64,000 bases of DNA from the NCBI GenBank assembly GCA_023251455.1, contig JAHEYT010000035.1:47987-111986 (forward strand), given 5' to 3'. Positions 53,262-62,598 of this stretch are shown here, in pieces. Under the pieces are notes generated by a model. That model ran no database searches and was not told the origin of the DNA. It worked only from the letters and a program-made list of their open reading frames with translations. The translations under genes and the position numbers were made by a program. Positions within the stretch are counted from its first letter, which is position 1; each line of letters begins with the position of its first letter. This DNA comes from Bacteroidota bacterium. Lineage in GTDB: Bacteria; Bacteroidota; Bacteroidia; Bacteroidales; Prolixibacteraceae.

Positions 53262-54944
53262 ATGAATAAATCAACTAATCTTATTCCATTAGGAAAAGGG
53301 CTTTCCCATATTCTATTAATCTTAATCTTTTTGGGACTTCAGGTTGGATGTTTCCAATACCATTATCAGGTAAAAGAAAAATCAACCTTGACTACTGAAG
53401 AACTAGATCATTTGAAAAATGAAAAAAGATATTTTATTTTTCATAATGGTTCAACTCTCTTGCATCTGATTAATCCTACGATTGTAAGTGGAAATCTAAA
53501 TGGAGAGTTTGTACTTCTGCCTTATGAAAAAAGCAGGGAACAGCTATTACTAAATGGATATTCATACTCAAAGCGATATTATAAAAATAAGAAAAAGGAT
53601 AATTCGGACATTGTTAATGATGTTCATATTTATACTGAAAATCCTCTTGCATTAATGGATAGTTCATCTATTCCTCTCAATAAAATTAAAAGAATTGAAA
53701 TTTATGATAAAAATAAGGCTGCAACTACAGCGTCATGGATTCTAGGGACCGTTGGTGTAACAAGTGCTGCTGTGATTCTGGTTGCTGTATTAAGTGTAAA
53801 TAATGAACCTTCGCCTTCCCCCCCACCTCCCGGCGGATCTTCTTGTCCCTTTGTTTTTACTTTTGATGGATCTCAGTATTCCTTTGCCGGTGAGATTTAC
53901 AGCGGGGCAGTATATCCGGCCATGGAACGTCATGATTATTTGTCATTACCAAATCTGCTGCCTGTTGAGAACACGTATCATTTATACCTTAAAAATCAGC
54001 TGCGGGAAATTCAATTTACGAATCTGACTGAACTTTTGGTATTTGATCATCCTGAAAATTCAAATCTCTACATCGACAAATATGGGAACCCGTTTTTATC
54101 GTCAGAAATAGCTAAGCCAACTGTTGCAATTGATTCTGAGGGAAGATCTTATTTGGATGTTCTCAGCGAATCTGATGATCACACCTACCAGTCACTTCCG
54201 GCAAAAAAGGATGAGCAATTGAAAGATGAACTGATTTTAACTTTCAATGTTCCTGAGGGTTGTAAAACGGCGAAACTTGTTTTGCGGGCAAGGAACTCTA
54301 TTCTGGTCGATTATTCCTATGGAAAGTACCTTTCGATGTTTGGCGATAAACTGGCAAAACGACAGGATGTGATCAATAAAAAGCCGGTTGAAGAATTGCA
54401 AAAATGGACACTGGATCAAAATATTCCATTATCGGTTTATTTAGAGGAAGGTAGCTCATGGAAATTTGTGGACTATTTTAATCCTCCAGGCCCAATGGTT
54501 TTCAGGGACGACATCATGAAAATCGAGCTGTCGGGAAAAAGTCAGGAAATAAAAGTAAAACTCGAAACCGGGAAATTATTTTGGGAAATTGATCAGGTTG
54601 GAATGGATTTCTCGACGGATTATACGGTAAGTTATACGATGGTGAAGCCTTATCAGGCGACAGATCAGGATTCTGTAAATGTATTACGTCAAATTCTTTT
54701 TGATGATGAAAAGGATTTGGTTCAGCCAAATATTGGTGATGAAACTGAATTGTTATTTCATGTTCCCAGTCAACAAGAAGGGTTACACAGATCGGTATTT
54801 CTTCACAGCAAGGGGCATTATTCCATTCAGGGAACTGATGAACCCGGAAAATCGTTGGTTTACATGTATAGATATACAAAACCGCAAAGTTTTACCCGTT
54901 TTGTTCAGGAGAATTATTTCGAAATCACGAAAGCTTATCAGTAA
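53262..54944 (+). CDS. Large lipoprotein of unknown function
   Basis: 560 aa. A lipoprotein signal ends LGLQVGC (Cys30). Residues about 40-145 form a small domain, then a membrane helix-like segment (AASWILGTVGVTSAAVILVAVLSV-like, about 155-178) and a Pro-rich linker (EPSPSPPPPGGSS). After this comes a beta-rich module starting CPFVFTFDGSQYSFAGEIYSG with HDYLSLPNLLPVENTYHLYL; similar 'CPF-fold' modules occur in secreted proteins of several phyla. I do not recognise a function. It ends 18 bp before the radical SAM gene, so the two form an operon. Confidence 0.8.
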   Translation: MNKSTNLIPLGKGLSHILLILIFLGLQVGCFQYHYQVKEKSTLTTEELDHLKNEKRYFIFHNGSTLLHLINPTIVSGNLNGEFVLLPYEKSREQLLLNGYSYSKRYYKNKKKDNSDIVNDVHIYTENPLALMDSSSIPLNKIKRIEIYDKNKAATTASWILGTVGVTSAAVILVAVLSVNNEPSPSPPPPGGSSCPFVFTFDGSQYSFAGEIYSGAVYPAMERHDYLSLPNLLPVENTYHLYLKNQLREIQFTNLTELLVFDHPENSNLYIDKYGNPFLSSEIAKPTVAIDSEGRSYLDVLSESDDHTYQSLPAKKDEQLKDELILTFNVPEGCKTAKLVLRARNSILVDYSYGKYLSMFGDKLAKRQDVINKKPVEELQKWTLDQNIPLSVYLEEGSSWKFVDYFNPPGPMVFRDDIMKIELSGKSQEIKVKLETGKLFWEIDQVGMDFSTDYTVSYTMVKPYQATDQDSVNVLRQILFDDEKDLVQPNIGDETELLFHVPSQQEGLHRSVFLHSKGHYSIQGTDEPGKSLVYMYRYTKPQSFTRFVQENYFEITKAYQ

Positions 54945-54962
54945 TTGTTTTATCACATTTAC

Positions 54963-56102
54963 ATGATGACTGACTTTAAACGATTTGTATTATTGTTCCT
55001 GGGTGTTTTAAATATCTTTTTTGTTGCATTAAAGAAATACGGGAATATCCTGAAAGCTTATAAAAGCTGTTTGGGAATATTCGAGTCCAGAAAAAAGACT
55101 TTTGCATTTAAAAGTTTACCCAAATATTATTGGGCAAACGGTCGGTTTTTTATAAGTCCAAATATGCCTGGGTTTCCTTCAAAATCCTTTGATCAATTTA
55201 TCGACAGTCAGTTAAATTTATCGATGCCTTCAGCCAAAGGCAGAATCGTATTACAGACCGTTATTTTTTCAATAACTTCCAGATGTCCTTTGCGTTGTTT
55301 GCATTGTTTCGAGTGGGAACGCCTGAACGGGCACGAATATTTATCACTTACAGAATTGCTTCAGATACAGAAAAAGATCGAAAATTATGGCGTTACCCAA
55401 ATACAATATACCGGTGGTGAGCCTATGGCGCGAATCGATGATTTGATAGAATTAATAAAAGCAACTTCATCAAAAAGAGATACCTGGATTTTTTCATCGG
55501 GTTATAATTTTTCTCTGGAAAATGCACTTCTTTTAAAGAAGTCAGGTTTAACCGGGCTGACTCTGAGTCTGGATCACTGGTCACCCGAAGGACATAACTA
55601 TTTCAGACAATCGGAAGATGCATTTGACTGGGTGAGCACTGCAGCCCGGAATGCGTTTCAGGTTGATCTTGCTTTGAGCCTTTCCATTTGTCCGACTAAA
55701 GAGTTTGTTTCGAGGGATAATCTTTTCAAATACCTGGATTTGGCGCATCAATTACATGTTGGTTTCATTCAGATTCTGGAACCAAGAAGGGTGGGACGTT
55801 TTATTGATCAGGAAGTTGAGCTGGATGATGAGCATGTCAGGGTAATTACAGAATTTATGCTGGAGGTGAACAACAGCAAAAAATATAAAAACAGTCCAAC
55901 CATTATTTTTCAGGGCTACCATCAGCGAAAAGTGGGATGCTACGGGGCAGGTAACCTGTTTTTATATATCGACTCAAAAGGGAATGCCCATGCTTGTCCG
56001 TTTTGCCAGCGTTCGGTGGGTAACTGCCTCAATGAAGATTTTTCAATCCTTATCAAAAAGCTGAAAGGCACAGGCTGTCAGAAATTTCAGTTACTAAATT
56101 GA
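54963..56102 (+). CDS. Radical SAM protein with C-terminal cysteine-rich (SPASM-like) region
   Basis: 379 aa from the ATG at 54963 (a second ATG follows at once). A hydrophobic N-terminal stretch (FVLLFLGVLNIFFVAL) may anchor it to the membrane. The iron-sulfur motif CPLRCLHC (Cys108, 112, 115) and the SAM-binding IQYTGGEPM are intact. The C-terminus has GCYGAGNLFLYIDSKGNAHACPFCQRSVGNC with further cysteines, suited to an auxiliary cluster. It probably modifies a peptide, protein or lipid headgroup; no small precursor peptide is visible next to it. Confidence 0.85.
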   Translation: MMTDFKRFVLLFLGVLNIFFVALKKYGNILKAYKSCLGIFESRKKTFAFKSLPKYYWANGRFFISPNMPGFPSKSFDQFIDSQLNLSMPSAKGRIVLQTVIFSITSRCPLRCLHCFEWERLNGHEYLSLTELLQIQKKIENYGVTQIQYTGGEPMARIDDLIELIKATSSKRDTWIFSSGYNFSLENALLLKKSGLTGLTLSLDHWSPEGHNYFRQSEDAFDWVSTAARNAFQVDLALSLSICPTKEFVSRDNLFKYLDLAHQLHVGFIQILEPRRVGRFIDQEVELDDEHVRVITEFMLEVNNSKKYKNSPTIIFQGYHQRKVGCYGAGNLFLYIDSKGNAHACPFCQRSVGNCLNEDFSILIKKLKGTGCQKFQLLN

Positions 56103-56118
56103 CCGTAATCACTGAATC

Positions 56119-57207
56119 TCAAAGAAGGGCGATGTCAACGTATGGCAATTGGGGTTGGTAATTAAATCGATCAGTATCGAGACTTGTAAAAATGATGTGC
56201 GACCGAATTTCTTTGTACCAGAAACCTTTAGCTGCCTGCAAAAGATGATCGCTTGCACAGCTGCCTATATTCATAAAATGATATTTGCGATTTAGATTTC
56301 GATAGTAAATTTCACTCAACAGGGCATGCATGATTGTCGCATTTCTTTCAGCAACAGCACAATCGGTTATGGTTAGTTCGCTGAAACATTCTTCGTTTCG
56401 TGGGAAGGGCGCCATCGGGAAAATCTTTTCGAGCAACTTATAACCATATAATGCCGGATAAAAATTAGAGGAATATTTAATCACTTTGGTTCGACGAAAA
56501 GAAGTGCAATCCCATGCCAGGCAAACGCCGACTAATGAGCCTTTTGAATTTACGGCAATATAATAATTTTCAATTGCCAAACCTCTGTTCTTTAATGATA
56601 TTGAAAAGGTATCTTCCTGAAAAACTGGTCCGAAATCTCTTTTCTGATATTCTGTATTAAGCAATCTGACCATGTCGGGAATGTCTTCTGATCTGGCATT
56701 TCTGATTGAATAGCTTGTTGTGTTTTTACGAGGCAACGAAAAAAGAATGGTCTTCACAACCAAATCATCAATAATTCGAGATGGAGGCATCCCTTTTACT
56801 ATTCGATTCCCGACGTACGATTCTATGGGGCGGTTTCCTTTTAAAGTAATGGCATATCCAAAATTGGCATTTTCTTTTGCTTTTGTGAAGAAAGTATTCA
56901 TTGCTCTTTCAACAAATCTTCTTCCTCTTGCTTCTGGTTTCAGGTAAAAATTATACAAGGAGAAAAGTTGCTGAAGTTTTCCTTCGATTGTGCCGGGAAA
57001 GTATCCAAGTGATGCAAAACCAACCAATTCATCGTCCTTGAAAAAGCCCAAATGTTCACTTTTCGTGTATTTAAGCCTTGAAACTTCAAAAATGTCAGGC
57101 GACTTATCAAATAGCAACATTAACCCACTTGCTTCAATTGGCGCTGCATTAGTAATTTGAAGCATCTGATTATTAAAAGATTTGTCAATATTCAGAATTT
57201 GAAACAT
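56119..57207 (-). CDS. Double-GNAT-like acyltransferase of unknown substrate
   Basis: 362 aa. Two GNAT-like halves: the first has HLGFFKDDELVGFASLGYFPG and LKPEARGRRFVERAM; the second has YYIAVNSKGSLVGVCLAWD and later YYRNLNRKYHFMNIGSCASDHLLQAAKGF. It converges on the radical SAM gene with only 16 bp between stops. I do not recognise the exact family. Some double-GNAT proteins work in aminoacyl transfer to lipids or cell-wall peptides; that is speculation here. Confidence 0.7.
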   Translation of the reverse strand: MFQILNIDKSFNNQMLQITNAAPIEASGLMLLFDKSPDIFEVSRLKYTKSEHLGFFKDDELVGFASLGYFPGTIEGKLQQLFSLYNFYLKPEARGRRFVERAMNTFFTKAKENANFGYAITLKGNRPIESYVGNRIVKGMPPSRIIDDLVVKTILFSLPRKNTTSYSIRNARSEDIPDMVRLLNTEYQKRDFGPVFQEDTFSISLKNRGLAIENYYIAVNSKGSLVGVCLAWDCTSFRRTKVIKYSSNFYPALYGYKLLEKIFPMAPFPRNEECFSELTITDCAVAERNATIMHALLSEIYYRNLNRKYHFMNIGSCASDHLLQAAKGFWYKEIRSHIIFTSLDTDRFNYQPQLPYVDIALL

Positions 57208-57347
57208 ATAAGCTAACGTATTGGCTGGAAATGTTTTTTAATAAAACCGAAGTTTTACTTAAAATTACTGATTCTGAAGGTAATTCAATTGTTTTATTGT
57301 CAAAATAAACGGAAGCTAAGATATCTTTGAACTGGGAATAAAGGTTT

Positions 57348-58514
57348 TTAATTTAATGTCATTGCAATTGAAACACCAATAAAGGTGCCGATTACATATC
57401 CAAGTATTCCTACTAAAATTCCGGGAGTAATCAATTTTTTCTGTCCGAGTGAAGCTGCCATTGGTGCTGCAACCGATGGCCCCATGATATTGGCTGCCGA
57501 TGAAATAATAACCTCATACACATCGAATTTGAAAAGTTTGGACAGCGAAACCAGAAATATAAAATGGAAGAACATGATGATCAGGTAAAAGCCCAGAACT
57601 GCTGGACCAACATGCAACATATCTGCCAGATTGGTTGAGGCGCCAATGGCTGCCAGAAAAACATACATCATCCACAAGCCAATAGCAAATGCAGTGCCTT
57701 CCAGCTTTTTTAAGCTTTTCGGAAAAAGGTTAGCCAGTAATACGGCTAGTAAAGTAATCATCAGAATACTCATGCTCATTCGGGTGGCATATACTTTTTG
57801 GATAAGATCGGATAGCAGACTTCCGGTACCGGCAACTACAGCTGCAATAAGGACTGAAATTGCAATTCGCTCCATGGTAATCGGGTAAGTTTCGTCATTT
57901 GGATTCTTTTCTGCCGCTTCAAGGTTTTCTGCTTTTGGTTTTACAAAGAAACGGGCCAGAAATTTCATGGAAGGAACTGCAAACATTAGTAAAATATAGG
58001 CATTTGCAGCGAAATTGTCGACCGCGATTGTTGCCGAAAACAATGGATGTGTGCTGAAATTCATGATTTCGCCGGTAGCAATAAAATTCATGCTTCCGCC
58101 AATGAGTGTTGCAGAAATCACTCCTGCTACATTTCCAGAATCTGGTCCTAAATCAATAATGTAAAATGCCAGAAAACTTCCCAATATCACGCCCAGTGCA
58201 CCAATCAGGAAAGCTACAAGCAACTTTCCTCCTTCGCGAACGATTCTGGTAATGTTTGAGCCCATTAACATCAACGGGATTGATAAGGGAATAAAATAGC
58301 TGAATATCAATTCGTAAACTTCGACCTTCAGTTTTGGATTTGAAGCCACAGGAACCACTCCTGACATGGATAAGATGGACATTAGAATCATGGTGACCAA
58401 AATTCCGGATACCTGACCGAGCCACTTTTTGTGTTCCGACCAAATTCCGAGAGCTGCCGCACCAACAATTACAGCAAAAAGTACCAGATGATTTTCAGGA
58501 GTTATTAACGACAT
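57348..58514 (-). CDS. DUF819-family membrane transporter-like protein
   Basis: 388 aa with about 11 membrane helices. Typical DUF819 segments: YFIPLSIPLMLMGSNITRIVREG, ATLIGGSMNFIATGE, and ANIMGPSVAAPMAASLGQKKLITPGILVGILGYVIGT. The family is related to glutamate/dicarboxylate sodium symporters; the substrate is not known. It has its own promoter. Confidence 0.87.
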   Translation of the reverse strand: MSLITPENHLVLFAVIVGAAALGIWSEHKKWLGQVSGILVTMILMSILSMSGVVPVASNPKLKVEVYELIFSYFIPLSIPLMLMGSNITRIVREGGKLLVAFLIGALGVILGSFLAFYIIDLGPDSGNVAGVISATLIGGSMNFIATGEIMNFSTHPLFSATIAVDNFAANAYILLMFAVPSMKFLARFFVKPKAENLEAAEKNPNDETYPITMERIAISVLIAAVVAGTGSLLSDLIQKVYATRMSMSILMITLLAVLLANLFPKSLKKLEGTAFAIGLWMMYVFLAAIGASTNLADMLHVGPAVLGFYLIIMFFHFIFLVSLSKLFKFDVYEVIISSAANIMGPSVAAPMAASLGQKKLITPGILVGILGYVIGTFIGVSIAMTLN

Positions 58515-58533
58515 AGTCCGGATTTTTCTTTTG

Positions 58534-58564
58534 CGAATATACTTCTAAATGAAAACATAACAAG
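58534..58564 (-). promoter_or_regulatory. Promoter of the DUF819 gene
   Basis: Minus strand: -33 CTTG (58561-58564), 19 bp spacer, -7 TATATTCG (58534-58541), each one base from consensus, leader about 13 nt. Confidence 0.5.
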
Positions 58565-59025
58565 CTGCATGAAGAATCGGTTGTCGATGGGAGATTAATT
58601 CAAAAATGGAAATTCTCTGATGAAATTAAGTTAACGCACAAATGTGCGAAATTTTGCATTGGATTTTAATAAGTTATAAGCTGTTTGAGAGGTTGTTTAA
58701 ACTTTATAATTTTTTAAATCTATACAAGTGTGTGTATTTCAGTATTTTATGTATTGTATTGTTGAGTTGTTTGTTTGTTGAAAATTTTTGGTATGCAGTT
58801 TGCAAAAATTCAGAATGTACAATTGATGAAGCTTACAGTTTGAGAAAATAATATTGGAACAATTGATCAGATTCTGCGATGATGATTAATGTTGTAGGTA
58901 TATTAAAAATCTGGCTTTCAGTGTTTTGTTGGTTTTTATTCATGATTTTAATGAATAATTGTGTGTGGAAGATTTGAAATAGAGAGGGATTTTATTCAGT
59001 AATTATTAATTTAAACACAGAAAAA
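58565..59025. other. AT-rich gene-free stretch
   Basis: About 460 bp between divergent genes. It contains a 69-codon plus-strand frame (58642-58851) with skewed, AT-driven composition that I do not accept as a gene. No clear promoter box for the next gene was found. Confidence 0.4.
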
Positions 59026-60036
59026 ATGGAACGATTTTATCAGAAAAATAAAAGGAAATCTTTAGTTGCTTTTCTTTTATTTTTTACTGCGTTAAGCTTT
59101 GCAGGAAGCAATCAACTGTCAGCTGCCAATCACTTTATTACCGTTTGGCAAGGTCAAAATGGACAGAATCATATGAATTTTATGGTCGTTTCAGCCATAT
59201 TAGAAAAACTGCCACTTTCTGTTGACGATGAATTGGCTGTTTTTAGCGGTACAAAATGTGTTGGTGCAGCGAAATTGACAAAAGCGATTAATCCTGCTGA
59301 CAAATCAACATTTCTTAACTTTTCTGCATCTCAGGATGACGGCTCAGGCAATGGTTTTACCGAAAATGATATCATTATCTTCAAGATCTGGGATAATAAG
59401 AACCAGAAAGAGATAGTGGCTAAATCAGTTGTTTACAGGAACGATATTTCCTCGTGGCTTGCCAGCGGGAAGTTTAGTGCAAGTGCAACCTCTGTTGTTG
59501 AAATTACTCATAATACTGAGTTGTCTCAAACTATAAAATTCGTTAAAGGGAATAACCTTTTTTCGACTTATCTGATTCCAACGAATCCAGATGTAAGTGT
59601 TGTTTTTAAATCACTTTGCGATAGCAAATTGCTAGTCAAATTGCAGGATGAAGTTGGAAATACACTTTCATATTCAAGTACTACCGGATGGATTAATAAG
59701 ATTGGATCTGTTCAAAAGACGGAAGGCTATTTAGTTAATGTAAGCGCTGCTTGTACGTTGCAGGTTAATGGTCAAATGATAAGCCTTCCGCTTGATATTC
59801 CATTAAAAGCCGGTTGGAATTTTATTTCATTTCCAAGCACTACTGCGGTTAATGCGATGACTGTTGTTCAATCGTTAATTGATCAAAATAAGCTGGTTAA
59901 GGTTCAGGATGAACTTGGAAATTCAATTGAAAATCTGAAAAGATACGGCGGCTGGAAGAATAGTATTGGAAATTTTAACCCCGGAAAAGCTTATAAGATT
60001 AGTGTAAGTTCATCTTGTGTTTTAACTATCAAATAA
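59026..60036 (+). CDS. Secreted protein with two tandem C-terminal repeats
   Basis: 336 aa. Signal peptide to about LSAAN (residue 35). Residues 36-165 form one domain (HFITVWQGQNGQNHMNF, DDELAVFSGTKCVGAAKL, ENDIIIFKIWDN). Two homologous units follow, about 172-253 and 258-336, each with (GNNLFSTYLIP or GWNFISFPST), (LLVKLQDEVGN or LVKVQDELGN), GW.N.IG and a closing SAACTLQV or SSSCVLTI. Similar units occur in surface proteins of Bacteroidota as beta domains. No T9SS tail is visible. Function unknown. Confidence 0.8.
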   Translation: MERFYQKNKRKSLVAFLLFFTALSFAGSNQLSAANHFITVWQGQNGQNHMNFMVVSAILEKLPLSVDDELAVFSGTKCVGAAKLTKAINPADKSTFLNFSASQDDGSGNGFTENDIIIFKIWDNKNQKEIVAKSVVYRNDISSWLASGKFSASATSVVEITHNTELSQTIKFVKGNNLFSTYLIPTNPDVSVVFKSLCDSKLLVKLQDEVGNTLSYSSTTGWINKIGSVQKTEGYLVNVSAACTLQVNGQMISLPLDIPLKAGWNFISFPSTTAVNAMTVVQSLIDQNKLVKVQDELGNSIENLKRYGGWKNSIGNFNPGKAYKISVSSSCVLTIK

Positions 60037-60105
60037 AGTTGAATGGCTTAAAGATCGACAAAAATATTAGGATTGGATTTGGATAAATGACGTGATTTGA
60101 ATATT

Positions 60106-60143
60106 AAAGCTCTGAGATCTCTCGATTCTTGGAGCTTTTTTTT
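60106..60143 (+). terminator. Terminator of the secreted repeat protein gene
   Basis: AAAGCTC (60106-60112) and GAGCTTT (60132-60138) close an imperfect hairpin followed by eight T. Confidence 0.65.
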
Positions 60144-60247
60144 AATGTGAGTTTATTTCTTTGCATTGGGCGAAACGGAAATGAAATGTGAATTTTTTTT
60201 GTAGATTTCATGCAGATAATCTCCACGTACTTTTACCATTTTTTTTC

Positions 60248-60295
60248 AAAAAAAAATAAAATCCATTATAAATACTTGATTTACAATGGATTTAT
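60248..60295 (-). terminator. Terminator of the tRNA-Pro gene
   Basis: On the minus strand TAAATCCATT and AATGGATTTT pair around a 17-base loop, followed by ATTTTTTTTT. It lies directly after the tRNA 3' end. Confidence 0.7.
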
Positions 60296-60305
60296 TTTTA
60301 TTTTG

Positions 60306-60379
60306 TCGGGGTGACAAGATTTGAACTTGCGACCCCCCGCCCCCCAGACGGATACGCTACCAGGCTGCGCTACACCCCG
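60306..60379 (-). tRNA. tRNA-Pro (anticodon GGG)
   Basis: 74 nt. Acceptor arms CGGGGTG and CACCCCG pair fully, with discriminator A and no encoded CCA. The D-arm is GCGCAGCCTGGTAGCG, the T-arm GCAAG-TTCAAAT-CTTGT. The anticodon stem TCCGT/GCGGG has G-T pairs at both ends and the loop CTGGGGG puts GGG at positions 34-36. The long run of G across the loop and stem is unusual but the cloverleaf closes. Confidence 0.93.
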
Positions 60380-60395
60380 CCGACATTAGTGATTG

Positions 60396-60426
60396 CAAAA
60401 ATAGCTATCTTCTTTTCTTATGCAAA
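60396..60426 (-). promoter_or_regulatory. Promoter of tRNA-Pro
   Basis: Minus strand: perfect -33 TTTG (60423-60426), 19 bp spacer, perfect -7 TATTTTTG (60396-60403). Transcription should start about 10 bases before the tRNA 5' end. Confidence 0.75.
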
Positions 60427-60923
60427 AAAATGATTGATTTTTCCTTCCGAAGTCACCGCTGATCGATGCTGCAACAATCATAGTGTTGATTTTTAAGGAG
60501 CTAGCTTTGGTTTGACCTGAAGAAAACTGACTTTAATCCAATGACACTGGCAACGTTTTTTGAGCTATATTTACCTGGTCAGCAACTTGATTAGTTGTAA
60601 GTTGTTGGAATACTATTTATTGTCTAGGAATTTAGAATGAAAAAAAAGTAATATAAACATGCTGAGATTCATATAGTCCTAAAACAATATCCAAACTTCA
60701 CCACCTTTTATATTTTGTGGAAATCCCAAGCCAAACAGAAGTACATACATTATTTTTTTTTATTTAATGTGTACTATTATTCCTTCATTTCCAAAGCTTT
60801 GATTACCATGAATTCATTAAAAACCATTTAATTTCTGTTCCCGCTGGAAACAAAATATTAAACAGTTTTTAAACTAAATAGGGTTGATTGTCTTGTCGTT
60901 GTGATGAAAAAGGTGGTTTCAGA
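60427..60923. other. Gene-free stretch, about 500 bp
   Basis: AT-rich sequence with stops in all frames. I see no gene, RNA or repeat with support, apart from the tRNA promoter at its left edge. Confidence 0.4.
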
Positions 60924-61175
60924 TTAAAACGTATCTGACATTTGCCAATCTACAATAAAAGGACATTCTTTCTTTTTACTGTCTTTGTCTGAATCAAGTG
61001 AGTAACGGTTATAGTCATCCTTTAAAATGCTTAAACGGTCATTTCTTACAGATTTTCTTTTTGCAGCAATGGATTGGTCATCAGTCCGATCATCACTAAA
61101 AAACCACAAATTTTCATTAGGCGAAGTAATCCTCGATTGCCTTCTAATATCCAATATCCGTTTTCTCGCTTTCAT
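60924..61175 (-). CDS. Small charged hypothetical protein
   Basis: 83 aa, strongly polar (MKARKRILDIRRQSRITSPN..., later DDRTDDQSIAAKRKSVRND and KDSKKKECPFIVDW). Its composition and codon use are more protein-like than those of the opposite plus-strand frame at 61027-61218, which has no plausible start context. No family is recognised and no clear promoter is seen, so it may not be a gene. Confidence 0.4.
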   Translation of the reverse strand: MKARKRILDIRRQSRITSPNENLWFFSDDRTDDQSIAAKRKSVRNDRLSILKDDYNRYSLDSDKDSKKKECPFIVDWQMSDTF

Positions 61176-61454
61176 GTTTTTTAGTATTACGTCAATTCTT
61201 TATACCATCAAAATATGATTAAAGTTACCTTCTCGATGTTAAAATCGGATGCTAATTTTAATTAAAAAATGTTAATAAATAATTAATAATTAATATGTTG
61301 TGTGTTTTTAAGTTCATTTGTAATCCTATTTTGTCGGTTCGATTAATGTTAAAATTACATTGGGTTTGTTCTTGTATAAACAGAACGAAACTTGTTATTT
61401 AAAAGTATGTTTGGTTTTGTCTATGAGTGTATAATAATTATTGATTGTGCTTCT

Positions 61455-61485
61455 GTTGTACTTACTTCCGTGTTTTATACCTTTG
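61455..61485 (+). promoter_or_regulatory. Promoter of trxB
   Basis: -33 GTTG (61455-61458), 19 bp spacer, -7 TACCTTTG (61478-61485). It places transcription start near 61492, downstream of the longest frame's first codon, and so fixes the gene start at 61502 or later. Confidence 0.65.
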
Positions 61486-61501
61486 GAAAAAAAAGAACGA
61501 T

Positions 61502-62500
61502 ATGTTTAAAGCAATGAATTTAGACGATAGCACAAGTAAAAGTGCAAATCAGGTTACAGAAACTGAAAAGGTAAAATGTTTGATTATTGGATCTGGTCCT
61601 GCCGGATATACAGCAGCTATTTATGCCGCTCGCGCTAATCTCAGTCCGGTTATGTATGAAGGTCTTCAACCAGGAGGACAATTAACAACGACTACTGAAG
61701 TTGAAAATTTTCCTGGTTATCCTGAAGGAATTACAGGCCCGGTTATGATGGAAGATTTAAAAGCACAGGCTGTTCGTTTCGGAACCGATGTCCGTTGGGG
61801 ATTGGCAACCAAAGTTGATTTTTCAGGTCCGGTACATAAAGTATGTATCGATGATAATAAAATTATTGAATCAGAGGTTGTTATAATTGCAACGGGTGCA
61901 ACTGCGAAATACCTGGGGCTCGATGATGAGAAAAAATATGCTGGCAGTGGAGTTTCGGCTTGTGCAACCTGCGATGGTTTCTTTTATCGCGGACGAGATA
62001 TCGCTGTTGTTGGCGGTGGCGATACGGCAGCCGAAGAAGCCATTTATCTGGCAGGTTTGGTCAACAAAGTTTATTTGATTGTCAGACGGCATGAACTTCG
62101 CGCTTCTAAAGTGATGCAGGATAGAGTGTTCCGGACAAAGAATATTGAAGTTCTATGGGAACATCAAACAAAGGGTTTGATTGGCGATGGAGTAGTGGAA
62201 GGCGCAATTCTTTGGAAAAAGAAAGGCACTCCGGATGAAGAGGAAGTCACAATTAAAATTGACGGATTCTTTTTGGCGATCGGACACCAACCAAATTCTG
62301 ATTTTGTTAAAGAATATATTGAAACCGATGAAGTTGGATATATAAAAACGATTCCGGGCAGTTCAAAAACCAATGTCCCAGGCGTTTTTGCCTGTGGCGA
62401 TGTTCAGGATTCAATTTATCGTCAGGCTGTAACTGCTGCTGGTTCAGGTTGTATGGCTGCCATTGATGCAGAACGGTATCTTTCGGAAAAACACGGATAA
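61502..62500 (+). CDS. trxB: Thioredoxin-disulfide reductase
   Basis: 332 aa. FAD-binding GSGPAGYTAAIYAARA (30-45), the redox centre ACATC (Cys154, Cys157), the NADPH site GGGDTAAEEA (171-180) and the C-terminal FACGDVQDSIYRQAVTAAGSG. It passes electrons from NADPH to thioredoxin. The start at 61502 is fixed by the promoter. The N-terminal 20 residues before the first strand are somewhat long for the family; ATG 61514 is the alternative. Confidence 0.95.
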   Translation: MFKAMNLDDSTSKSANQVTETEKVKCLIIGSGPAGYTAAIYAARANLSPVMYEGLQPGGQLTTTTEVENFPGYPEGITGPVMMEDLKAQAVRFGTDVRWGLATKVDFSGPVHKVCIDDNKIIESEVVIIATGATAKYLGLDDEKKYAGSGVSACATCDGFFYRGRDIAVVGGGDTAAEEAIYLAGLVNKVYLIVRRHELRASKVMQDRVFRTKNIEVLWEHQTKGLIGDGVVEGAILWKKKGTPDEEEVTIKIDGFFLAIGHQPNSDFVKEYIETDEVGYIKTIPGSSKTNVPGVFACGDVQDSIYRQAVTAAGSGCMAAIDAERYLSEKHG

Positions 62501-62519
62501 ACAAAATTTTTCTATAATA

Positions 62520-62562
62520 GGATCCCGGGATGGTATGACAATACTCAATCCCGGGATTTTTG
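62520..62562 (+). terminator. Terminator of trxB
   Basis: ATCCCGGGA (62522-62530) pairs with TCCCGGGAT (62549-62557), followed by TTTTTG. Confidence 0.8.
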
Positions 62563-62598
62563 TTTATTTTTGATCATAGAAACAACAAACCATCGATT

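Noticed and set aside
58642..58851. 69-codon plus-strand frame in the AT-rich gap before the secreted repeat protein
   Set aside because: Composition is what AT-rich non-coding DNA gives (many Leu, Phe, Ile, Cys, Tyr); no start context, no family features.
61027..61218. 63-codon plus-strand frame opposite the small charged minus-strand protein
   Set aside because: It overlaps a more protein-like frame on the other strand and has no promoter or domain.
61445..61501. Longer trxB start
   Set aside because: The -33/-7 promoter boxes lie inside this stretch, so it cannot be translated from that promoter.
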